Assembly: GCA_963922205.1 (NCBI GenBank)
Contig: CAWUHX010000229.1
Span: 248,001-312,000, forward strand
DNA length: 64,000 bases
Source of the DNA: Romanomermis culicivorax
Lineage: Eukaryota; Nematoda; Enoplea; Mermithida; Mermithidae
Direction: 5' to 3'
Shown: in pieces, positions 1 to 12,900 of the stretch
Layout: each line of letters begins with the position of its first letter
Position numbering within the stretch: position 1 is the stretch's first letter
The notes under the pieces: model-generated
The model's input: the letters and a program-made list of their open reading frames with translations, nothing else
Database searches by the model: none
Told to the model about the DNA's origin: nothing
Translations under genes and position numbers: made by a program

Positions 1-1274
1 AAACTAGTCAGAGAGAGTTCCCTTGATACTCACTGGTCTGGAAAAAACCAAATCTGAATGTAGCATCAAACTATGGTACTGATTACATCAGCACCAGAAA
101 GATTCAATATCGACCAGATTTAAATCAAAATATTGAGCAAACTGGCAATACACCTTCAGGTGCTTCTGCACAAACTTTTGCTTTGAAAATGACAGTATTG
201 TCTTTGATGAAGGCTTTTTTGAGGTCACAAATCATTCATGAAATAAAATTTGCATAAGTTTTATTAAAAAAATGTTTAAAGATGAATTTTTTACATCGCA
301 CATTAGCAATAACTTGCAATCACAGTAGTTTTCTTGTGGGCCCAAAATGTGGCGAATTTCATGTTCATAATGCTTGGCACGCTCTTTTTGAAAATTCAAT
401 CTAAATGTGTCCCAAGCATAGCACAGCCACCCTATTGATGGAAAAACACAATAATTAGTAATTGTGCCTACAAAACCTTATGCATAAGTTTCATCCACTG
501 CAAACTGGAATCAGTTTTAGGGCATAGAATAAACTGATTATCTTTTTTTTTGACTGTCATTCAAGGCATAATCATAATTTTCCTGAAAAATAAAATTCCT
601 CTTGTTTACATTTCATGAAAATTTTTCCACCAAATGTCCTCACCATAGTGAACAAAAATTTAAGCCATGTTTGCATATGTGTTAAGTTCCCCAAAATTTT
701 ACCTTTTTCATCCGAGGATGTGTCATGGCTTTTCCAAGTTGATTAGGATACTGTTTAGCAGTTCCTTTTTCAATCAAAAAAGCTTAAAAGAAACAAAAGT
801 AGATTATTCAGAATCATCATTGTTTTTGCGACTATTTGTCAACAGATGACTTTTTTGCATAATTTCCAAGATATTTCGTGGATGTTCTGAAATTTCCCAC
901 TGTGTTACTTGGCCAAAATTATTGAACAAACTTTTTTGAACCTTGCCTATCAGACGTTTTCAGAGAGAAGATTTGACCAAAAATAATGGTTCAAATGATC
1001 ACAGTCAAAAATTTTCATCATTTTGATTACATGAAACGTATCATTTTTCAGCCCAGAAAAGTTTCAACAATGATGAGATGAACCAATTTTCTCGATCATT
1101 TAAAATTCAGATCGAGTAAAATCGTCTCCATGAACTATTTTTCCAACCATGTGCTTCGAAATAGTGTGCTTCTTTCTTTCCATTGCAAAATTATAAATAT
1201 CAAGCATCAGTGGTGATATAATTCTGATCTGAAAAATATACAATATTGCAGTAACTAATACCATTGTTAATTAT

Positions 1275-1597
1275 TCAATTTTCTGCATGGAAAATTTGGT
1301 ATCCAACTTCATTGATTCGTATATACTCCTGACCAAATTCGTCATCTAAAACATATTCACCTGAACCTTTTATACAGGTATCAGATGATCGTATGACAGA
1401 ATTGCTTATCACCCACACTACTCCAGAAATTTGTATAGTATTCCGCCATGTTAGAAAAACTTTTTGCCCTTTGTCGAAGGGACTTCCTTCTAATATTTTG
1501 CTATTGATGACCGACCATGTTTCATTGTCAAAAATTCACTAGCTTTCTCTTTTTTTCTGGCTTTCTCTTTCTTCTGTCTTTTTGAACGGGAAGCCAT
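1275..1597 (-). pseudogene. Decayed ORF of unknown family, basic N-terminus
   Basis: Reading leftward from an ATG at 1597, the first about 35 codons encode a very Lys/Arg-rich stretch (starting MASRSKRQKKEK) and end at a TAG near 1487. In another frame, directly following, about 70 further codons stay open to a TGA at 1275-1277, including the words VFLTWRNTIQISGVVW and EYVLDDEFGQEYIRINEV. The switch could be a one-base frameshift or a small intron, since the second frame is preceded by a TATTAG acceptor-like sequence. Further left (about 930-1240, minus) come more open stretches broken by stops. I do not recognise the family. It may be a decayed transposon gene or a host gene remnant; the basic start suggests a nuclear or nucleic-acid-binding protein, but that is inference. 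Confidence 0.3.
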
Positions 1598-1599
1598 GT

Positions 1600-2640
1600 T
1601 TCACAGAGACTTAAAGCAATGAAATTTATTGTCACATAATGTTGGATTTTAAGCTTGCAACACTTTTGGTCATTCCTGTCAATCTTTAAATTTGTGCACA
1701 ATTTCGGTTTTTTTCTAAAGCTACCTTCATTGGTAATCGATTAATTATTACAGTAACAGAAATTTAACCTACAGTATAATGTGTCATACATTCTCCATTA
1801 GCTGACCATTCACTTGTTTTCTGGCATGTCTCTTCTAAGATTATTTGACGTGAATCCGTATTCCCATTTGTTGAAGCATTATAGTTCCTATATTCATGGA
1901 GGAATAATGTGGCTGCACAAAAAAGGACTAAAGGACACGGCATTCCCACTGTGTGTTTTACTCTGCCATCCATGTGTTTGACGTCACACAACACAAAACA
2001 TATAACCATCTTTCATTAGAATTTTATCCAAATCGGCATGTTAATTACTAATAAAATTATAGTTTCTGGTAGCTCTTGAGTAGCTCTATAATCATATCGT
2101 GACAAATTTGAATGAAATTCCATAGGAAAAAAGTGACTTTTAGATGTGACTGCCAAAAACGTGAAAATTTTGCTAGCGCTGAGGACCTTTAGACTCTTGT
2201 TTACTGTAGCAACCGACGAACATCCAATGAATGTCGATGGGATTCAGCATTGTTTTATGCTGAGCTAATTTTTTCAAATTAGATTATTTTCACTTCAGAT
2301 TATTTTAATTTTCATTTCTATTGGAATTATTATATGTTTGATTACAGTTTGTTATTCGTCAGATTTTTTCCAAGTAGCGGCTAGATTGTGGATTGAACAC
2401 TAATTGGCTGATTGAATAATTCATGATCAAAAGATCAGCCAATTCGAGTTTGGTAACCTCTGAAAGCCTGCTCATTCGTCGTTTATTTTAACACTGCTAT
2501 TTTTTGGATTATACTTTACTTCTGTTGTGATTTGTGACGCGATTATGGTAGTTCAACTTTTCTGCTGTCTATGACCTGTAGTCAAACAATGATCACAGTT
2601 TTTACATTCGCCAGATTGACAATAAAGATATTTGCTGTCA
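1600..2640. other. AT-rich stretch, no gene seen
   Basis: No reading frame with recognisable motifs, no terminal repeats and no RNA gene could be supported here. The flanking stretch 1-1270 is similar apart from scattered open fragments on the minus strand. Confidence 0.5.
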
Positions 2641-2915
2641 GGGTTTTTTTTGCACAGGCCAGGTTGCATAGCAACTTGGGGAAAAATTTTGGTTGCACAG
2701 ATAAATATTTGGTTCCTCATTTTAAAATCAATAAATTAGCTTAATTTGATTGGAAAAACCACAAAAAGCTAGTTTTCTTCTATTTCATTCGATTCGCATC
2801 GGATTTAGGCCTTTAGAACCTAAGTTTTTCAGTTTTACAGAGAAAATGAAAAGGTTGATATGAGTAAACTAATTCAGCGTGTAGGCCTGAAAATTTTTCT
2901 GTGATTTTGATCATA
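2641..2915. repeat. Dispersed AT-rich repeat, copy a
   Basis: The sequence around GCACAGGCCAGGTTGCATAG at 2653 recurs in diverged form at 35022-35170 (GCACAAGCCAGGTTGATCTG), followed in both places by a related run with ACTTGGGGA, TTGCTTAATTT-like and ATTTGATCCG-like words. A weaker relative lies near 18650-18710. Similarity was judged by eye, and no terminal repeats were found. Confidence 0.5.
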
Positions 2916-3105
2916 CCTGTAAGACCTCCGACCAGTTGGGGGGGGGGAGAAAAAAGTCGAAATTTTTCCCAAGAAAGGCCAAAAAACATAAACTTTTTTG
3001 CAAATTTTTTTAATTTTTTCCAAACTGGGGAGGGGGTTGAATGATTTTGGGTACAGGGTTAGCTAAGTTGGGGGGGGGGGTTCCCCCCAACCCCCCAAGT
3101 ACAGG
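2916..3105 (-). mobile_element. Poly-G MITE family, copy 1
   Basis: A 190-bp element with inverted ends CCTGTA...TACAGG, flanked by TA on both sides, as expected of a TA-inserting (Tc1/mariner-like) MITE. It contains the family hallmarks: CCTCCGACCAGTT followed by a G run, a block resembling TCGAAATTTTTCCC, and a second G run before the distal end. The same arrangement occurs at five other places in this window. It has no coding capacity. Confidence 0.75.
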
Positions 3106-3294
3106 TATAATTTTGATATTCTAGAACGCTGGAAAATGAATCTTTTCAACGTTTATTTCCTAGACAGAGGGTTTGATTTTTCAGTGAATTAAATGCATTT
3201 TCAGTCGGGCAAACTGCAGTTCAGAAACTTGGTAAGCAACGGCGAATTTCGGTTCTTCAACCAGCAAGTATTTCTATGTGGACTAAAAATGTTT

Positions 3295-3840
3295 TAATCA
3301 CTCAAAATTTTTTTAAAGATCGCAAAAAGATTTTGGGAAAATGAGAGAAATCTTGCTCATTAAATACGTCAAAAAGCAACACAAGATCAAACATTTACCC
3401 ATAATGTGTTGATAATTAAAAAGTATAAGCATTACCTATAGTCTGTTTTTCTAGAAATGCTTCTAAATAATGAAAGTCGAAAGCAAGTAGTATTTCAGAT
3501 CTTCACGATTTTCTGATAAACAATATGTCGTATATGACTGGAAATTTGTGCGCATAATGAACTTGCCTCTAAAAATTTTTGGAGTGAAAAATTTAATGGT
3601 GACTTTGATGACAGTACTGATTTGTGTCACTTTTCTATTTGGAAGCATTTTATAAAAAACAGACTATAAAATGAAATTTTTTAATCACTAACTAGAATAA
3701 TATAGAAAAATTATAAACGAATTGAAATCGGTGCAAAAAAACCGAAAATTTTTACGATTTTGCATTTTATAACACGTATGAATGCATCTTGGGACAGGAA
3801 ACCTTATAACCTAACCAAAAAGGTTGTCAGGCTTTAAGTT
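3295..3840. repeat. Dispersed AT-rich repeat, copy b
   Basis: Words such as ATAATGTGTTGATAATTAAA (about 3400), GAATAATATAGAAAAATTAT (about 3696) and a block reading TTTTATAACACGTATGAATGC recur in the same order at 18140-18430 and more weakly at 35960-36270. A separate MITE (3441-3664) is inserted within this copy. The repeat has no recognisable ORF. Confidence 0.55.
3441..3664. mobile_element. MITE with GTCTGTTTTT termini
   Basis: A 224-bp element starts GTCTGTTTTT and ends AAAAACAGAC. The imperfect inverted ends extend for about 23 bp and include AATGCTTC and its complement. TATA flanks both sides (3437-3440 and 3665-3668), so the target duplication is TA or TATA. The related repeat near 18300 lacks this insert, which supports a discrete insertion. 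The open frame across it on the minus strand is a shadow of the palindromic structure. Confidence 0.7.
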
Positions 3841-6813
3841 GCACTTGTTTGACCCGAAATTTGGTTGCTGAGTGCAAAAAAGTCTGTTTGAAGTTGCAAA
3901 GATAACATTTTCATTGAAAAACTTCAAGCTTCCCTTCATTTTTATCAAAAACAGCCATCAAAATCTGTAGTATTTCAATATGATTTACCATAGATGACTC
4001 ACGTCAGCATTATGTTCTAAAAAAACGTATTTTATTATTCTGTGGGTGGAGAAAACGATGACAAGACTATGTTTTTCACACCATTTTAGAAAGTATAGAG
4101 GTCAAAATTTTCTTTTCCATATTCACTTAGTCACTTTTCCTCTCGAAAATGTACACCTATCTATGTTTTATTGATACTTTCTGAACATCCAATGCCAGTC
4201 AGTGTATATTTGATCAGAAATGAATAAAAAACCAACATTTGCAGAAAAACTGAACTAAAAAAACTCGATTGTCTGGAAATTTGCTGAAAAACATCTCTGT
4301 AATCAGGCAAAATGAAAGATTACAAACTGGATTAGGAATTATTATTCCCTCCGAAACAAAAGAGAAAAAGTTCGAATTTTATAATCTAGAACACTGGAAA
4401 ATGAGCCTCTTTAGCATTTACTTCTTGTTTATGAAAATGGTAAGAAAGTTTCGATGTTCTAGGTCGAAAAGATACATTCTTATGTACTTCAGAACGTGAA
4501 GCCCAATCTTCTGGCTATAATAATCATAATATGTGACCTGACAGCCATGCTGAGGCGCAGCTGTTAGCATATTTTCCTCTTATCAATAAATGTTTTATAT
4601 TCTAATTCAATAGTTGAGTAACAACCAAATATTTTCTCTATTTAGAGATTTTGAATTTTCTGATTTCGACATTAGATAATCCAGGTTTTTAGTGCCTAAT
4701 TTTTAAACTTTAATGTTTTATTGACATGGTTTTTGCTGTCCTGGCTTGAATTTATGAAAAATCGTTGATTTATGATTGATTTTTTAAGCTGGTTAGCTGT
4801 TTGAAAACATCAAATTGTTGATCTCATCTTGTTTGACGGTCGTGTTAGATTAAGAAAGTGAAACTGAAATCTCGGAATTTGTTCGAAAATATTCATTCAA
4901 CAACATTCCAGAGGGTCAAAATCTGAAAATTTTTCCAGCGCTTTTACTGTCGGCTTGAATAGGAAAAAATACATCGTACATGTAACAGAGCATTGAGGGT
5001 GAAAATACAAGTTTCTAAAAATTATTGTTTTGTAAATTTTGTTTCTCAAGATCGAAAAAATATGAAAACTAAAAAATTGGAAGCGTTTAAAATTTGGGAA
5101 CATGTGGTTTCGATTAAATTTATTTCACCATCAAAAGTGACAAAGCCGGTGTTTGTACCAAACAGTGGCAAATAAATATTGGGGGTTGGAAATAATATTT
5201 TTTCTGATCTTAATAGTCGTAATTATTAAATTTCACCAGCTTAAATTTGGTAAAAATAATATTTTGACACCAAAATCAATTTTTGCTCTTTTTCTTATAC
5301 ATGAGTGGAAGTTTTATTTGTTTTTTCTGAATTAAAATTGATCAAGTCGGCGATTTAAGGCGTATGAGTTCGAAAAAGTAATATATTTTTTACTTCACTT
5401 CAGTCGGCCGAAATTTAGCGAGAACTTTGTTTTGGTGTGGGGATCAGCTTTTCTGTTTCAATATTCAATCGAACTATACTTTTTCGGCTTGAAGCAATAG
5501 AAAAAACTGGGTTAAGCATATCTTGTAGTTTTGTTAATTTAGGTATTATGACAGCTAGGCAGAATAATTTGATGTGTTTTATTTGAGGAAATATCTTTTC
5601 GAATGATAAAACTAATTTCCTTGACTCTATGCTATGAAAATATGTGATTGTTAGTCAAGAAAAGTGTAAATTTCATATGCGTAATGATTGTCGAAAATTC
5701 GTTTTCCCTGGCGTAACTGACACTTGACCTTGATTTAAATCCGAACTAAAATGATCATTCCAGGACATATTTCATATCAATAATTGGTTTTTTATTAAAT
5801 AACCCGAAAACCTTCTCAGTTTCTTTTACTATGTAAGATTTGAATTTGAATTTTACTGATTTTTATAGTTTTTTGTCATGCTTGCTTGATCATGTGAATT
5901 TATACATTCTAGACTTCAAAAATAGCCGTCCAGAAAATGGATCCAGATAAAACATGCAATATGCAGCAAATTAACATTGCATAAACTTACTGAGTTGTGT
6001 TGTATAATAAATATGCATAAATTTGGAATTCCATGTAAATTCAATAAACAACCCCAGGATAATTGCATCTATCTTGAATCATCAATAAACAAAACATCGA
6101 CAACCTCAATAAACAAAACCCATGTCTTTTCGAAAAAGCAAAAACTTCAGAAAATGTGTTTGAAACAAACGCAAGTCTTTTTTTCAATGTTCAGACAAGT
6201 CAAATGAAAACATGATCAGTGATTGAGCTTCAGTTGAGCAATCCTCTCTTTTTTATTGAGCTTGTTGTAGTTATCCGATTTTGGTGGATTTTTCTGTCCA
6301 AAAATTAGTTTTGAAGAAACTTGTGCAATTCTAGGAGAATTTTTCCTTAATTCTGATTTGAATCAAAATTGAGTTAAAATTTCTAGATTCTCCCACACAT
6401 TATTAAATGAAATAATCATTTATTCAGATTGATTCCTGACGAAGAACCTTTCCAAAATGATAACCCATTGATTAATGGTGGAGCACAATCAAATGAAAAA
6501 GAGTAAAGAAACTTTTTTCTCACCAAATTCAAAAAAACTTAACTTTCTTTCAGTACTGACATATTGAAAACGCCCACTATTGATAGAAGAAATCGGGATT
6601 TTCAGTTTCTGTCACCTCTATTCAGCCAAAATTTAGAGCAGCTGAACAAATTGGTTCAAAATGACTCGCAAGGGTAACAAACTTTATGCAATAATTAAAT
6701 AAAATTTTGAGAATTTCTGTTTCAGTCCTATTCAACCTACTTCTTTATTTTGTGACCAAGAAAATTTTGGACTAAGTCAAATTATCGATCACCCACCGAT
6801 AAATTTCTAGTAA
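3841..6813. other. AT-rich stretch, no gene seen
   Basis: Only short unsupported open frames occur. A fragment near 4360-4450 resembles part of the dispersed repeat at 3110-3200 and 35710-35830 (words like CTAGAACACTGGAAAATGA). No terminal repeats or RNA genes were recognised. Confidence 0.45.
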
Positions 6814-6873
6814 GGAAAACATGAAAGGTGTTGCAGATCACTTGGAAAACATGAAAAGTGTTGCAGATCACTT
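6814..6873. repeat. Two-unit 30-bp tandem duplication
   Basis: A 30-bp block beginning GGAAAACATGAAAGGTGTTG at 6814 is followed immediately by a second copy at 6844 with one difference (AAAGGTG versus AAAAGTG). It looks like a recent local duplication in non-coding DNA. Confidence 0.9.
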
Positions 6874-7519
6874 AAACCTCTTTAATAAAAAGTGCAAATG
6901 AACTTGTTTTATAATTCAATAATTATTAGCTGAGCTGATGAACTTCGAGGGAAAGCAAGCAAAACGTTTCAGCTTTAGTACATGCTTTCATCGAAAAATG
7001 CAATTAAAATCTAACAGTGCAACATTCCATTAACAAAACTCTATTCAAAAATTGTCATCTTTTGGAATAAAAAAACAATATGAGACTGAAAACGGCTGGG
7101 GCATGAAACTCTGGAACAATCTCCAACTCCTGTCTGTGGGTATGGGAGAGGTTGGTGACTAAGTATATCACTGGTTCATTGATATCAACAATTATCTTCT
7201 TCTCTTCATTACATTCGATGTCGGACATTCTTTTTTTTCATTTCTTCCCACCTCTACACTTGTCTTTCATTGTCAATTCTTCCACCCACACTGTCTGTCA
7301 ATAAACCCAATCCTCTCCAAAATTCTTCATTGGCCAATTCTCAAACTTGCCAATTGCTGGAGCCGGCATTGAGTTTGACCATTGACAATATCCATTTCCG
7401 TTATGTATGACTAAAGAAGAAATCTGGTCGAGTACAGTAATTTTGCTGACCTTCCATGTATAATGAAAATCAATTTAAAAAAAAATATAATTCTTGAATG
7501 CCGAAAGAACCTTGGCTGG

Positions 7520-7955
7520 TGTCAGGAAAACCTGTTGCAAGTGCAATAATTTAGTTATGTTAGACTTTGAACTTAAGATAGTTAGAAGTTTGTTAGATTG
7601 TTATCAGCTTTATTACCAAGTTTGAAAAGTGAAAATTTAATTAGGTCATAAATAAGTAATTAGGTTATAAAATAGAATTTATGGTGAGTTAATATTTCAC
7701 GTAATTGTTTAACTAATGGGGCGATTGACCTATTTGCTGATAAGGAAATGTTATATAAGCGTGCTGCATCACTTATGCAGTTAGTTCAGGAGTTGGAAGA
7801 TTATGTGTGGAATTTAGGAACTTAATGTTGTATTTGCCGGTGCTGTAAAGTAAGTATTTGTGATTATGCTACTTAATAAATAGTTAGATAGAAGATAGTA
7901 GTCTTGGCCTGAACTCTTAAGTAGCTTAACGAACCCTGTCATCTAGCCTCTGACA
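7520..7955 (+). mobile_element. Solo LTR with 4-bp target duplication
   Basis: A 436-bp block starts TGTCAGG and ends CTCTGACA, giving the TG...CA boundary and a short inverted TGTCAG. It is flanked by CTGG on both sides (7516-7519 and 7956-7959). Inside, in the expected order, are a TATATAAG box at 7752-7759 and an AATAAA signal at 7875-7880. A 4-bp duplication fits Ty3/Gypsy-type elements. No internal region or second LTR adjoins it, so this is a solo LTR left by recombination between LTRs. Confidence 0.7.
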
Positions 7956-7959
7956 CTGG

Positions 7960-9690
7960 AAAATGAATGGGAAACAAACTGATCTAAATCGTCATGCTTT
8001 GTCTTACAGCTACTGAGTTGAAATTTTACGCCTCTTCGAAAAAATGTAAAATCAGCCTGATGAAGCCACATTTTGCTTGGAAGTTTGTGCAGCTATTTTG
8101 CACCCTTTGACATGGTGGTGAAGAAGAACCAAAAAAGAATGAGGCAAGCAAAAGAAAAAAGTTGTGCCAAAGCCACAAAGCCAAATAGGGTCAAAAACAT
8201 AAAAAAACGAAAATTGGTAATTAATTTATTATATTGTCAAGTAGAAGAAATGGGCGTCCCTAAGCAGCAGGATTAGGAGACCCTTCATTCTTGGATTTTT
8301 TCTTTTCGATTGCTACGTTTGATCAGCTACTTCCTGTCTCTCAGTTGTTCTCTTATTACTGTAGCCTTTGAGGCTGCATTTTTCGAATTCTATTTTTCAT
8401 TGGATTGAACAGAGGGCGTGAGTGCAGCAGTGCCTATTACATCTATTTTGATGAAAAAACTAGAAAGTGATGAAAAATTTTACATTTCTGCTATAGAAAT
8501 GGAAATTCATTAGGCAATGAGAATGAAGTTTTTAATTGGATGAGGAAAGAGAATCGGCCTTTGTTCTAGATTTGAGCATGCCTCAAATTTTTGGGTGCTG
8601 CATCAGACATCAAAATACGATCAGAATTTCAATTATAAAGTTAAGCACCAAATTGGTGTCTGGTCAGTTTAAAACCGTGCCTTATAAGTTTATGAGTAAA
8701 TTGTAGCTGAGCTGTGTAAACATTTTTAAAATTTTTTGTGCTTATTAGTTGTAAATTGTAAGAGAGTTAGCTATGAGTAAATCTCGAAATCCTACCAAGT
8801 AGCTTGTGTACTTAGGAATCTGGACATTGTGCTGAGCTATAATCAGGGGGGAATAGTGGCGCCCAAAGCTTTCCTTTTTGGCACATTTTTCTCATGTATT
8901 TTAAACTAGTTTTGTTATGTAACTGGTTGGCAGTTTTTTTTTGAATCTGACTGCATCTTTGATTGCCAGTTGTGACATTTGACATTTTGGTGGAAAGAAC
9001 GACAATTTATACTAGTTTCATTTGGTTGATATCCTAGTATAGTGGTCCGTCAAGACAAAGCATTTGTGTAGTAGTATTTTAATAAATTATTATTGCAAGG
9101 ACAAATTTTTCAGAATAACTGCATCATTTGGTGCTATAAAATGTACATGATGCCATGCAGGACCAAAATATCTATATGCAGAAATTTCAACAGAATTTCT
9201 AGATGGTGCATATCCATACATATAATCTCAGAAATTTTTATGATCATCGAATCCCAAATCAAAAGTAGAAAAAAATACTGTCAGATTTCGAAATTTTTAT
9301 AAAATATTCAACATTTTGAAAGAAGTATCGCAAACTGATTCTATATTGTTGCTTGACGAAAAATTTATACGTAATTCATTTAAAGGATTAGAATTCAATA
9401 AAATATACAAAAAAAGTTGTGAATTTTCTTCATACAAATATTTCACGGAAATTTCTTTGGGATTAAAAAACTGTGTCATTTTCAATTATAGTATATTTAC
9501 CTCTTGATGAATAAAAAGATCGATATCAAATTTTTGGTTCAATGCAGGTCTGTGGTTCTTAATCCATAATGTTTTATGATTTGGTTCATCAGTCAAAGAT
9601 ATGGCAATTATATGGTCAATATTCATCACTGATGCTTGGGCTAAAAAAAAATTTTAAAAGTATTTATTTCAAAGTTTCATTTGAATCTTT
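7960..9690. other. AT-rich stretch, no gene assigned
   Basis: A Lys/Arg-rich open stretch around 8110-8215 ends at a possible GTAATT donor but has no recognised homologue. A TGGCGCCCAA word at 8857-8866 resembles a lysine-tRNA primer-binding site, but no matching LTR was identified. Nothing else is supported. Confidence 0.4.
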
Positions 9691-9699
9691 ACCTGTTAT

Positions 9700-12600
9700 A
9701 TTTATAATATGGGCTTAATCTTTGCCAAAAACTCCAACACTGCAAGTGTGTTATCCATTGTTTCCTTTGGGGTATATTCAACAATAGTCAATGATTTGGT
9801 TGGTTGTGTCCACAAATAAGGGTGATTGCCTTTTCGAACATTTACATTTTGATTAGCATTTGGTCTTTGCAAACTGAACATGACATCATTAGATGAATTA
9901 TTAAATTCTATCAAATTATACCAATCAATGCGAACTAATTTGCATTCATTTCTTTCAAAACAGTTGAAAAATTAAAAAATATGCAATTCAATGTTATCCA
10001 GTAGAACTGCATCTTTTTCCAGCAAAAGCTCTCATTCCTGGATTCTTTTCAATTTGATCCTTATCAGTTTGATGCCCTCTTTTTCTTCACAGTTCCTTAT
10101 ATACTCATCATTTTCTTGATCAATCATATTCACCTTAAGCCACCCAGGCGAAGGAAGGGATTGGTATAGTCAGCAAAAATGCCTCTAGTTTTTTTAGGGT
10201 CATATTTTTCAGTATTGGCATAATGCCAGACTTCATCAATGGTTAAAAATTTCATGTAACATAAATTATCTTTTTGACCAACAAAATATCATGTTCTTTT
10301 TCGAGGGCCTTGTATAGTTCCATTATCACCCAGGCACCATTGAGTGCCATTCATCATCACTATGGTCACATATGTCCATTTCCAGGTCAGTACAAGTTTT
10401 GCATAATAGAAACATGAGCTTTCCATTGCATTTATGAGGCCCCACTGGGTAGTACAGATCTTTTGGTGACAAAACTGTGCACTTGATGATACCCATATAT
10501 GATTTTGTGCTCAAGTCAATAAATTTTGTATTATTGTTTATGGATGTTCCAATGGAAAAATGCTCATTTTGCAAATATATGGATATAAGGAGCATAAGTG
10601 GACATATTTAATTTTTTCATTTGCACCACATTTATGATACATTAGGATGGAATTTGTTGGGCCCCCAAAGAAAGCTTCTCTTGGTCCTAGAGGTTCCTTC
10701 ATTATGGTCACATCAAAAAATGTTTTCATTTCTTTGTTCAACTAAAAAATAAAAAAGAATGTATCTACATTTTTATGTAAAAATTCCCTTTAATGCTTTT
10801 TTCAAATCACATTCCCATTTTTTGATTATTGTATAACCTCCATCTTCTAAATTTTTTTGTCAATCAATAGTTGACTGGTAGGCTTCTACAGCTGTCTTAT
10901 TTTGGTTCTAGGTTACATCCAGTCTTTTTTCATACATTCAGGGCAACCATGCCATAGACAACCATGCAATTCATATATTGTTTTGTCACAAATCCCATCA
11001 ACTTTATAGTTTCGAATTTTGACCTCCCCATCATTCTATTTGTGCCTTATTCCAACATTTCCATTCTTTGATTCCCATTTGAGCCAATATTTCCATTCTT
11101 TGATTCCCATCAAGGCAATAATCGATTGATTTTCATTTGAACTATAGCCACTATGGTGGATGATTCCAATAGTTTCTGGTTTAAGATGAAAAAAACCCAA
11201 GATTGCATGTTGATGAAATTGTTAGACTTGTTAAAAATGGGTCGACTCCAGTTTCATTTATGAAAATGTCTCTGGATTTTAAAGCACATTTGGCCAAAAT
11301 ATGGACATTCGATTCAGAATATTCAATGAGCTTTTTTTGAAGGTCAATTGGCTTGTTGAGAGCTTGTTCGTTTTCATGCCTATAAAACAAAATAGTTTAT
11401 TGATTGTTTTCATTGTTAACACATTTTTTATCATTTTAGGAATTCTTCTCTGGCTTCTTCAGGCATATTATCAGTTCGAGAAAATTCCCCCTCCCAATTT
11501 TCCTTTGAATTGAAAAAATGAGGGAAATACTCCTTTTTCAATTCCGTTTGGTTGAAGGCTTTTGGTAGCTTTGATAAAGCCATAGGCAGAAAATTGAAGG
11601 TATCAATAATTCTCAATGTTCCAGCTTCCAATATCAAAACTTTAAGGCTTTAAAAGTCACATTTTTATCAAAAACATTTGAAAGAGTTTCATTGGTTTAC
11701 CTTTCATGACAACTGTTGGCTTGATGATCTTTTGTTCATGGAAATATTCAGGCAAAAACTGGCTATCAAAGGCATTGGAGTTGTGTGCCAAAGCTGTTGC
11801 ACATTGACTTTCTTCTGAGAAAGGTCATTTTCTAAAATCCCCATGGGAATTGTCCCCAACAAAGATATGCCGATTTTGACCTTCACAATTTGTGCAGGTA
11901 CCCAAATCTTTGTTTCTACATACATCACAGGCCACAGAACAATTGGGAATATATTTCAATACATTTCCATTCTCATTTTCATTTATGATGACATCATGCC
12001 TTGTTTCAAAGTCAAGAAATATGATAATTGGCCCTCATTTTCGCTTCAATTCATCATTTATGACCTTAAAAATCAATAATTAGAACCAAGTTTAACTCAT
12101 TTAGAAAAAAGATCTCTACTTTCATATAAGGGGCATGGTTTTCTTTGTCAGTACTTTCTCCACAAGTTTGGCACAACATCTGAAAATATTTGTGCTGTTT
12201 TTAATGATGGCTGTCTATCAAATCCTTCCATGTTTTGCAACATTTGATTTTCTGGCATATTTGGTCTATTTTTTTAACTTTGCCTTGCATAGATTATCCT
12301 CATTGTTTATCTAAAAAATGCAAGGCTTACATGTAAATTTTCAGAAATCAAGATTTTCATGCCAGTAGAAAACAGCATCCACACTTTTGGAACCACTGAT
12401 GCAAACTTATTATTCTAGTTGGGGCAGCTTCATATTGACCTTTATCCCCTTCAATTCAATTGACAATTACAACCTGGAAATGCATATCTTCATCAAATCT
12501 GAATTCTTAATTTGATTGTTGCACTCTTTTGGCAATTGCCAGAATTCAATCAGCATTTACAAATTCAGGATCAGTGAAAGACACCAAAATTCCTTTGTCC

Positions 12601-12900
12601 TAGCTTCGATGATTGATTTCAACAGTGATTCAATCTTCACTTTTTTGATTGGCCAAACTACACTCAAGAGGTGGTCAAAAATTTGTCTCAAATGCTCACC
12701 ATTGATTTCATCTATGTGCCGAAAGCAGACATTGTACCCAATAGCTTTGGCAATGAATCAGTGGACATGTATATGGACCATTTCCCCAATGTTTTTATAT
12801 TCAGCCAATGATTGCTCACCGCCCCATTGGTCATCATCTTCAGTGCCATCAATAAAATGACCCTAAAATTCAGGACTTCCAAAATTTGATTGTTGGTAAT
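9700..12900 (-). pseudogene. Maverick/Polinton-type protein-primed DNA polymerase B, degenerate
   Basis: Reading right to left, the fragments follow the family order. Exonuclease motif I (FLDFET) is at 12002-12019 and a motif II-like AHN...FDSQF at about 11760-11790. Then comes a conserved block (FNFLPMALSKLPKAF, about 11560) and a motif III-like LIEYSES near 11310. A block ending in a motif A-like CSLYPYI lies near 10580, followed by the distal Cys/His block (GKLMFLLCKTC, about 10400) and IEKNPGMRAFA at about 10030-10070. Known polymerases of this family replicate Polintons from a protein primer. Several frameshifts and stops interrupt it, and in motif A the codon where the metal-binding Asp is expected reads His (about 10598). 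The enzyme is therefore dead. N-terminal coding may extend to about 13200. With the plus-strand integrase about 10 kb away it would bracket one element. Confidence 0.75.

Noticed and set aside
8857-8866. TGGCGCCCAA as a retroviral-type primer-binding site
   Set aside because: No LTR boundary could be placed upstream and no gag/pol follows; a single 10-base match is not enough.
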